Assembly: GCA_016177145.1 (NCBI GenBank)
Contig: JACOVV010000017.1
Location: forward strand, 1 to 5,830
Reading direction: 5' to 3'
Source: Candidatus Omnitrophota bacterium
GTDB lineage: Bacteria > Omnitrophota > Gorgyraeia > JACOVV01
Length of the DNA stretch: 5,830 nt
Under the pieces are notes generated by a model, which searched no databases, was not told where the DNA came from, and worked only from the letters and a program-made list of their open reading frames with translations. How positions within the stretch are numbered: the first letter of the stretch is position 1; each line of letters starts with the position of its first letter. A program made the translations under genes and the position numbers. Below, piece after piece: positions 1 to 4,981 of the stretch.

Positions 1-1
1 A

Positions 2-997
2 CCGGGGCAGACTCGCGAAGGAGTTGTTAAAAACGTCACGGATTTTGGCGTATTCGTGGATCTCGGCGGGATTGATGGACTTCTCCATATCACGGACATG
101 AGCTGGGGACGTGTGGGGCATCCTAGTGAAATGGTCAACGTGGGCGACAAGATCGAGGTGGTCATTCTTGATTTTGACAAGGAGAACACTAAAATCTCCC
201 TGGGGTTGAAGCAAAAGACCCCTAACCCGTGGACCGTTGCTGCCGAGAAGTATCCTGTGGGAGCCAAAGTCCAGGGAAAAGTGGTCAACATCGTCTCCTA
301 CGGCGCGTTTATTGAGTTAGAGAGAGGAATTGAAGCGCTAGTTCACGTGTCTGAGCTTTCCTGGACCAAACGAGTGAACCATCCCAGTGAAGTGTTAAAA
401 ATTGGAGATATGGTCGAAGCGGTCATTTTGGCGGTGGATCCGGAAAATCAAAAAATGGCTCTCGGTATCCGACAGGCGCAGGAAAATCCGTGGCTGCGGG
501 TTGACCAAAAATATCCTCCTGGAACTCGAATCAAGGGGAAGGTCCGGAACCTCACCGATTATGGCGCTTTTATCGAGGTCGAAGAAGGGATTGATGGGTT
601 GGTTCACATCTCCGACATGTCATGGACGCGCCGGATTAACCATCCCAGCGAGGTCTTGAAAAAGGGGCAGAAGGTGGAAGCGGTGGTGTTGTCTACCGAT
701 GGAGCCAGTCAGAAGATTTCTCTCGGGATTAAGCAATTGACGCTGGACCCATGGCCCGATATCATCGAACGCTATCCGGCTGGAACAACTGTTGAAGGAA
801 AAGTCACGAAACTGGCGGCCTTCGGCGTATTTATTGAGATGGAAGCTGAATTGGAAGGGTTGGTTCACGTCTCAGAACTCGAAGGCACGGGACCTCTGGA
901 AAACCGTTTCAAGCCGGGTGACATCGTTCGCGTGCGAGTGATTCGCCTTGACGAAGAGAAACGGCAGATTGGGCTAAGCATGAAGGGGGTAAAATAG
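2..997 (+). CDS. rpsA: 30S ribosomal protein S1, C-terminal part (domains 3-6)
   Basis: The open frame enters from the left edge, so the true start lies upstream; the GTG at 56 is an internal valine codon. The visible 331 residues hold four consecutive S1 (OB-fold) RNA-binding repeats at about residues 1-71, 87-158, 174-245 and 260-331. Each shows the pattern G-x-V-x(6)-G-x-F-[IV]-[ED], then G-[LA]-[LV]-H-[VI]-[ST]-[ED]-[LM], HPSE (absent in the last) and a closing [IM]-[SAG]-L-G/S. Linkers between repeats share an [ND]PW...YPxG pattern. The first visible repeat (VTDFGVFVDLGGIDGLLHIT) closely resembles domain 3 of E. coli S1, so these are domains 3-6. In the family, S1 binds mRNA leaders on the 30S subunit and helps start translation. 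The protein ends right at the edge of its last domain (SMKGVK) with no acidic or basic tail. Its TAG stop (995-997) lies in the arm of a REP-like hairpin. The fourth repeat is the most divergent and lacks the HPSE motif. Confidence 0.96.
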   Translation, partial: PGQTREGVVKNVTDFGVFVDLGGIDGLLHITDMSWGRVGHPSEMVNVGDKIEVVILDFDKENTKISLGLKQKTPNPWTVAAEKYPVGAKVQGKVVNIVSYGAFIELERGIEALVHVSELSWTKRVNHPSEVLKIGDMVEAVILAVDPENQKMALGIRQAQENPWLRVDQKYPPGTRIKGKVRNLTDYGAFIEVEEGIDGLVHISDMSWTRRINHPSEVLKKGQKVEAVVLSTDGASQKISLGIKQLTLDPWPDIIERYPAGTTVEGKVTKLAAFGVFIEMEAELEGLVHVSELEGTGPLENRFKPGDIVRVRVIRLDEEKRQIGLSMKGVK

Positions 998-1023
998 GGG
1001 CAACCACAAGGGTTTGCCCCTAC
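995..1023 (-). repeat. REP-like palindrome 1 (minus orientation)
   Basis: Read on the minus strand from 1023, this is GTAG (1023-1020), arm GGGCAAACC (1019-1011), loop CTTGT (1010-1006) and arm GGTTGCCC (1005-998). The stem is eight pairs with one bulged A. It can extend outward through CTA/TAG, which brings in the rpsA stop codon at 995-997. A GTAG foot followed by an imperfect hairpin is the hallmark of REP sequences mobilised by REP-associated HUH (Y1) transposases. That assignment is family knowledge applied by inference, since no such transposase gene is in the window. There is no T-run on either side, so it is unlikely to be an intrinsic terminator. Confidence 0.75.
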
Positions 1024-1032
1024 AACGGATTG

Positions 1033-1047
1033 ATCGTAATAAACGAT
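1033..1047. repeat. Small inverted repeat in the REP spacer
   Basis: ATCGT (1033-1037) and ACGAT (1043-1047) form a perfect 5-bp inverted repeat around the loop AATAA. It sits near the middle of the 27-base spacer (1024-1050) between the two REP hairpins. A stem this short can occur by chance. Its central position in a larger inverted-repeat element is the only reason to list it. Confidence 0.35.
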
Positions 1048-1050
1048 GAC

Positions 1051-1075
1051 GTAGGGGCGGGCCTTGTGCCCGCCC
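1051..1075 (+). repeat. REP-like palindrome 2 (plus orientation)
   Basis: It starts with GTAG (1051-1054), followed by arm GGGCGGGC (1055-1062), loop CTTGT (1063-1067) and arm GCCCGCCC (1068-1075), a perfect 8-bp stem. It has the same foot and loop as palindrome 1 but lies on the opposite strand, so the pair faces inward-to-outward like a BIME unit. The inner stem bases differ between the two copies (GGGC in one arm here against AAACC there), yet both stems remain paired. That indicates the hairpin itself is conserved rather than just the sequence. Confidence 0.8.
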
Positions 1076-1086
1076 TGATACAGGGC
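1072..1086 (+). promoter_or_regulatory. Hairpin enclosing the presumed tyrS ribosome-binding site
   Basis: GCCCTG (1072-1077) and CAGGGC (1081-1086) form a perfect 6-bp stem with a three-base loop ATA. The left arm shares 1072-1075 with the 3' arm of REP palindrome 2, so the two hairpins cannot form together. The right arm holds AGGG (1082-1085), the only Shine-Dalgarno-like bases before tyrS, eight bases upstream of the ATG at 1094. In RNA this stem would hide the site, while REP hairpin 2 would leave it free. The GGGCAAC at 1083-1089 also matches 998-1004, so the stretch may be a remnant of another repeat unit. A regulatory role is inference only. Confidence 0.45.
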
Positions 1087-1093
1087 AACTGAT

Positions 1094-2299
1094 ATGAGCG
1101 ATAAAAGAATCAAGGAACAACTCGATCTCATCCGCCGAGGGACGGTGGAGATTATTTCAGAAACCGAGCTCGCAAAAAAAATCGAGCGTTCCCTCCAGAC
1201 AGAGAAACCTCTCGTCATCAAAGCCGGCTTTGATCCCAGCGCCCCGGATCTTCATCTGGGGCATACAGTGCTCTTGCGCAAGATGCTGCATTTTCAACAA
1301 CTGGGGCATGAGGTTTTTTTTATCATCGGCGATTTTACGGGCCGTATCGGAGACCCGACCGGAAAAACCGAAAAGCGCAAGCCGCTCGGTGAAGAAGAAA
1401 TTCAGAAAAACACCAAAACTTATAAAGAACAGGTCTTTAAAATTCTTGACCCAACGAAGACCAAAGTTGTCTTTAACGGGAAGTGGCTGGGGAAACTGAG
1501 GTCGGAGGATTTTATGATACTGGCTTCCCGCGTAACTTTTGCGCAGCTCTCGGCTCGGGCAGATTTTAAAGAACGAATTGCCCGGAAAGAGGATGTTAGT
1601 TTGAACGAGCTTCTGTACCCGCTCTTACAGGCCTACGATTCGGTAGAACTAAAGGCCGATGTCGAACTCGGCGGCACCGATCAAAAATTTAATCTGCTCA
1701 TGGGAAGAGATCTGCAGAAGGATTTTCATCAGGAACCCCAAGCAATTGTTTTAATGCCTCTTCTTGAAGGACTAGACGGCGTGCAAAAAATGAGCAAGAG
1801 CTTAGGCAATTCCATCGGAATTCAAGAAGAACCCAAAGAGATGTTTGGAAAAATCATGTCCATCTCGGATGATTTGATGTTACGATATTACGAATTACTG
1901 ACAAACGTGGATGTCGAAAAGGTAAAATCTGAAATCAAAAGCGGGAAAAACCCGAAACTGATCAAAGAAGAACTGGCGTTTTCGATCACGAAAGATTTCC
2001 ACGGCGAAGCAAAAGCCAATGTTGCCAAGGCGGAGTTTCAGAAAGTTTTTCAACAAAAAGGAGCGCCTGCCGATATTCCAGTTTTCACGATCCAGCCGAA
2101 CGCAGATGGAAAAGTAGATATTCTTAAATTCCTGCTCGATACAGGCCTGGTCTCTTCCATGGCCGAAGCCCGTCGTCTGCTTCAACAAGGGAGCATCAAA
2201 CTCAACCATTCCTCCAAGATTCAAGAGCGTTTTTTCATTCTCAATGAGGGTGACATTCTCCAAGCCGGCCCGCGGAAGTTCATCAAGATAAAACGGTAG
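1094..2299 (+). CDS. tyrS: Tyrosyl-tRNA synthetase, type 2 (KMSKS form)
   Basis: This cytoplasmic class Ic enzyme charges tRNA-Tyr with tyrosine using ATP. At 401 residues it has the usual length. The Rossmann-fold catalytic domain carries FDPSAPDLHLGH (HIGH-type motif HLGH at 54-57), GDFTGRIGDPTGK (79-91), the tyrosine pocket around LLQAYDS (177-183) and GGTDQKFN (193-200), and KMSKSLGN (232-239). Type 1 enzymes of E. coli and Geobacillus have KFGKT in that last position, so this is the TyrZ-like type 2 group. The C-terminal S4-type RNA-binding domain spans about 340-401 (VDILKFLLDTGL, SMAEARRLLQQGSIKLN). The ATG at 1094 is the only possible start: an in-frame TGA at 1076-1078 closes the frame upstream, with no other start codon between them. 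The gene lies 96 bases after rpsA, beyond a REP pair. No T-box leader or clear promoter is visible, so it may be read through from rpsA. Nothing suggests inactivation. Confidence 0.97.
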   Translation: MSDKRIKEQLDLIRRGTVEIISETELAKKIERSLQTEKPLVIKAGFDPSAPDLHLGHTVLLRKMLHFQQLGHEVFFIIGDFTGRIGDPTGKTEKRKPLGEEEIQKNTKTYKEQVFKILDPTKTKVVFNGKWLGKLRSEDFMILASRVTFAQLSARADFKERIARKEDVSLNELLYPLLQAYDSVELKADVELGGTDQKFNLLMGRDLQKDFHQEPQAIVLMPLLEGLDGVQKMSKSLGNSIGIQEEPKEMFGKIMSISDDLMLRYYELLTNVDVEKVKSEIKSGKNPKLIKEELAFSITKDFHGEAKANVAKAEFQKVFQQKGAPADIPVFTIQPNADGKVDILKFLLDTGLVSSMAEARRLLQQGSIKLNHSSKIQERFFILNEGDILQAGPRKFIKIKR

Positions 2300-2312
2300 T
2301 CCTCGTCTTCAT

Positions 2313-2341
2313 TTGACAGTCTCTCTTCAATAAGCTAAAAT
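2313..2341 (+). promoter_or_regulatory. Sigma70-type promoter for alaS (and probably hisD)
   Basis: TTGACA (2313-2318) matches the -35 consensus exactly. After exactly 17 bases comes TAAAAT (2336-2341), five of six matches to the -10 consensus. It lies in the short AT-rich gap between the tyrS stop and alaS, in the right orientation, with transcription expected to begin near 2348. That gives a leader of about 39 bases. The fit in spacing, sequence and location is strong, but no experimental start site is known here. It implies that alaS is transcribed separately from rpsA and tyrS. Confidence 0.8.
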
Positions 2342-2345
2342 AACA

Positions 2346-2381
2346 TATCTTAATTTCTCTCAATGAATTAAGAGTAAGATA
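2346..2381 (+). promoter_or_regulatory. Inverted repeats at the alaS transcription start; possible operator or leader hairpin
   Basis: TCTTAATT (2348-2355) and AATTAAGA (2366-2373) form a perfect 8-bp inverted repeat around a ten-base loop. It starts at the position where transcription should begin. A second perfect arrangement, TATCTTA (2346-2352) with TAAGATA (2375-2381), uses overlapping bases and excludes the first. As DNA, this could be a protein-binding operator. As RNA, either stem would be weak and AT-rich, placed just before the start codon. E. coli AlaRS is known to repress its own gene by binding a palindrome flanking the start site, so an autoregulatory operator is a reasonable but unproven reading. 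No T-run follows, which argues against a terminator. Confidence 0.5.
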
Positions 2382-2386
2382 ATTCC

Positions 2387-4981
2387 ATGAAAACCAACGA
2401 GTTACGAACCCGGTTTTTAACTTTTTTTAAGGCCAAAGATCATAAGATCGTTTCCAGCGCTTCCTTGGTGCCGGAGGATGATCCGACTCTCCTTTTCACC
2501 AGCGCAGGGATGGCGCAGTTTAAAGAGAATTTCCTGGGAATCAAGAAGGATTTAAAACGGGCGGCGAGTTGTCAAAAGTGCCTGCGCACGGGCGATTTGG
2601 AGAACGTCGGCAGGACTCCCGCGCACCAGACCTTTTTCGAGATGCTGGGGAATTTCTCCTTTGGGGATTATTTTAAAGAGGAAGCGATTTGCTGGGCGTG
2701 GGAATTTTTGACCCAGGAATTGAAGATTTCTGAAAAGAAACTCCATGTTTCTGTTTATAAAGACGATCTTGAAGCATTCACGATCTGGCAGAAAAAGATC
2801 GGGTTGCCGGTCTCAAAAATTTCCCGGATGGGAGAGAAAAGCAACTTCTGGCCCAGCAACGCTCCTGATGACGGCCCGGACGGCCCCTGCGGCCCCTGCT
2901 CGGAGATTTTTTATGACTGGGGAGAAAAATTCGGATGCGGCAAAGCCGCCTGCGGGGTTGATTGCGGTTGCGGCCGGTTTATTGAAGTATGGAATCTGGT
3001 CTTTACCCAGTATGACCGGCAGGGAAAAGGAAATCTTAAACCGCTTCCAAGAAAAAACATTGATACGGGAATGGGATTGGAGCGGTTGGCCAGCGTCATG
3101 CAGGGAGTGCGGACCAATTTTGAAACCGATCTTTTTGTTCTCATTATCGCGGAGATTGAGAGGTATTTGGGGCCAAAGGCAAAGAATCACTTTGGCCTGC
3201 GGACTATTGCCGATCACATTCGCGCGGCGGTTTTTCTAATCGGCGATGGGGTGCTTCCTTCAAATGAAGGAAGAGGGTACGTGGAACGAATGCTGATCCG
3301 CCGTGCTTCCCGGTTGGCGCGGCAGGCGGGAAGCAAAGACTTTTTTCTTCACCGGTTGGTTCCAACGGTGATCGGGGTGATGCGTGAACCGTACCCTGAT
3401 CTGGGAAGCAGGGAACTGCTGATGAAAGAGGTCATCCAGAGTGAAGAAGATCGTTTTGCCAGAACGCTGGATGAAGGGACGCGGATTCTCGATCAGGAAA
3501 CGGCGCGGTTAAAACAAAAGAAAGAAACGATTTTTCCGGGAAACGTCGCTTTCCGCCTCTTTGATACTTTTGGGTTTCCGATAGAATTGACTGTGGAGTA
3601 TCTTCATGAAAAAGGGGTTAAGGTGGACATGAATGAGTTTAACGACCGGTTGGAGGAGCAGCGGAGGGTGTCAAGAAGCGGCAGTCAGATGGGAGGGACT
3701 GTTTTCGCCGAGACCTTCGCGCAAAAAATCCGGACGTTAAACCTAAACAGTAAATTTCTCGGTTACGAAACTCATCAAGCGAGCGGGAAAATTCTCGCTA
3801 TCATCGAGAACGCGGTCGTTTTGGACCAGAGTCCTTTTTATGGCGAGGCGGGTGGACAAATTGGTGACACCGGCTATTTGAGAAAAGAAGGGGTTGAGTA
3901 TCGGGTTTACGACACAAAAAAGGTGGATGAGGCGATTGTTCATTTTGTAACCCCTCTGAAAGGGGAGCTTAAAGCAGGAGACGAAGTCTCTGGGATGATC
4001 GACAGCGCCCGGCGCAATTCAATCATGCGCAATCACACGGCGACACATCTGCTTCAGGCGGCCCTTCGCCAAGTATTGGGAAAGAGCGTGGAGCAGTCAG
4101 GATCACTGGTGGCTGAAGACCGGCTCCGCTTTGATTTTACGCATGTCGGGAAAGTGCCGCAGGAGGCTCTGGAGAAGGCGGAGGAAATCGTGAATGATGA
4201 GATCCTCAAAAATATTCCGTTAGAGGTTCATCTTCTCCCGCAGGAAGAAGCCAAACGGCGGGGAGCGATCTGTTTTTTCGGAGAGAAATACGGGGATGTC
4301 GTGAGGGTGGTGGAGATTCCCAGATTCAGCCAGGAATTTTGCGGAGGAACTCATTGCAGGGCGACGGGGGATATTGGTTTTCTGCAAATCATCTCGGAGA
4401 GCGCAGTCGCCAGCGGGGTTCGTCGGATCGAAGCCGTCACCGGGGAAAAAGCGTATCGGCGCGCTAAAGAGAATGAAATAACGCTGCGCCAGCTGGCCGT
4501 CCTGCTTAAGACTTCACCCGACAACGTTGCCGAGTCGCTGCAGAGATTACTGCAGAAGGTGAGGCAGGTAGAGCGGCTCCAGCAGAATTGCAATAAAGAA
4601 GCGGCCGGCGATTTCGTCGAGGCATGGATTCAGGGAGCCGAAACGATTGGAACTGTTTCTTTAATGGTTCGCCCCGTGGAGGGTGCCGATCCCGGAATGC
4701 TTCGTTCCCTTTGGGACCGGATCAAGGTGAAGTTCAAGCGGGGGATCGCCGTATTGTGGTCGGTGAAGGAAGGGAAACTGTCACTGGTGATGGGTGTCAC
4801 CCATGATTTAGTGAAAGAAGGATGGGATGCTTCTCAATTGATTCAACCGGTGGCAGAATGGGTTGGCGGGAGCGGAGGGGGAAAAAAAGATCTGGCGCAG
4901 GCGGGAGGGAAAAAACCGGAGCGGGTGGAAAAAGCTATGGCGGCATTAAAAGAGGAAATTAACCAGTTAAAAAAAATATGA
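2387..4981 (+). CDS. alaS: Alanyl-tRNA synthetase with editing and C-Ala domains
   Basis: This class II enzyme charges tRNA-Ala and removes wrongly attached serine or glycine. At 864 residues it is close to E. coli AlaRS (876). The catalytic core runs from the N-terminus: LVPEDDPTLLFTSAGMAQFK (27-46), motif 2 region TFFEMLGNFSFGDYF (82-96) and motif 3 DTGMGLERL (226-234). The tRNA-recognition domain follows, and the editing domain has its zinc site as HTATH (H550, H554) and CGGTH (C652, H656). A probable coiled-coil linker spans about 700-740. The C-Ala domain ends with the glycine-rich stretch GGSGGGKKDLAQAGGK (827-842). A cysteine-rich insert (C168, C171, C184, C189, C193, C195) lies between motifs 2 and 3. 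The ATG at 2387 fits the family N-terminus, and an in-frame TAA at 2375 rules out a longer form. The ribosome-binding site is weak (AAGAGTAAG, 2370-2378 region). The gene has its own promoter and palindrome upstream, and overlaps hisD at its stop. All key residues are present, so it should be active. Confidence 0.98.
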   Translation: MKTNELRTRFLTFFKAKDHKIVSSASLVPEDDPTLLFTSAGMAQFKENFLGIKKDLKRAASCQKCLRTGDLENVGRTPAHQTFFEMLGNFSFGDYFKEEAICWAWEFLTQELKISEKKLHVSVYKDDLEAFTIWQKKIGLPVSKISRMGEKSNFWPSNAPDDGPDGPCGPCSEIFYDWGEKFGCGKAACGVDCGCGRFIEVWNLVFTQYDRQGKGNLKPLPRKNIDTGMGLERLASVMQGVRTNFETDLFVLIIAEIERYLGPKAKNHFGLRTIADHIRAAVFLIGDGVLPSNEGRGYVERMLIRRASRLARQAGSKDFFLHRLVPTVIGVMREPYPDLGSRELLMKEVIQSEEDRFARTLDEGTRILDQETARLKQKKETIFPGNVAFRLFDTFGFPIELTVEYLHEKGVKVDMNEFNDRLEEQRRVSRSGSQMGGTVFAETFAQKIRTLNLNSKFLGYETHQASGKILAIIENAVVLDQSPFYGEAGGQIGDTGYLRKEGVEYRVYDTKKVDEAIVHFVTPLKGELKAGDEVSGMIDSARRNSIMRNHTATHLLQAALRQVLGKSVEQSGSLVAEDRLRFDFTHVGKVPQEALEKAEEIVNDEILKNIPLEVHLLPQEEAKRRGAICFFGEKYGDVVRVVEIPRFSQEFCGGTHCRATGDIGFLQIISESAVASGVRRIEAVTGEKAYRRAKENEITLRQLAVLLKTSPDNVAESLQRLLQKVRQVERLQQNCNKEAAGDFVEAWIQGAETIGTVSLMVRPVEGADPGMLRSLWDRIKVKFKRGIAVLWSVKEGKLSLVMGVTHDLVKEGWDASQLIQPVAEWVGGSGGGKKDLAQAGGKKPERVEKAMAALKEEINQLKKI
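4978..4981 (+). other. ATGA stop-start overlap joining alaS and hisD
   Basis: The hisD start ATG (4978-4980) overlaps the alaS stop TGA (4979-4981). The bases just before it (TTAAAAAAAAT) contain no Shine-Dalgarno match; the nearest purine-rich site, AGAGGAAA (4951-4958), is about 20 bases away. Ribosomes finishing alaS would therefore most simply re-initiate on hisD. Translational coupling is inferred from this arrangement, which is a common one within operons. Confidence 0.8.

Noticed and set aside
56..58. GTG at 56 as the start of an S1-like gene.
   Set aside because: The same frame is open to the window edge and encodes the beginning of the same S1 repeat (EGVVKNVTDFGVF), so the gene starts further upstream.
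360..690. DNA-level direct repeat between two parts of rpsA (AACCATCCCAG region repeated about 260 bases apart).
   Set aside because: It reflects the ordinary repeated S1 domains of the protein, with synonymous differences, and is not a recent duplication.
995..1022. Intrinsic terminator for rpsA.
   Set aside because: The hairpin is stable but is followed by ACAACGG rather than a T-run. It fits a REP element better, though it may still slow or protect transcript ends.
1030..1058. Promoter for tyrS in the REP spacer (TTGATC as a -35 box).
   Set aside because: The region 17 bases downstream is GGGGC-rich, with no acceptable -10 box.
865..1221. A 118-residue minus-strand open frame across the rpsA-tyrS gap, containing GGHKARPYV and GANPCGCP.
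   Set aside because: Its distinctive part is only the translation of the two REP hairpins, and its ends are antisense to rpsA and tyrS. Frames of this type are a familiar false gene call over such repeats.
2348..2373. Terminator of tyrS.
   Set aside because: The stem is AT-rich with a ten-base loop and no following T-run, and it lies just downstream of a strong promoter pointing into alaS.
2813..3239. Overlapping open frames on both strands inside alaS (up to 164 residues).
   Set aside because: They lie wholly within the strongly conserved alaS coding frame, show no recognisable domain and have no supporting ribosome-binding sites.
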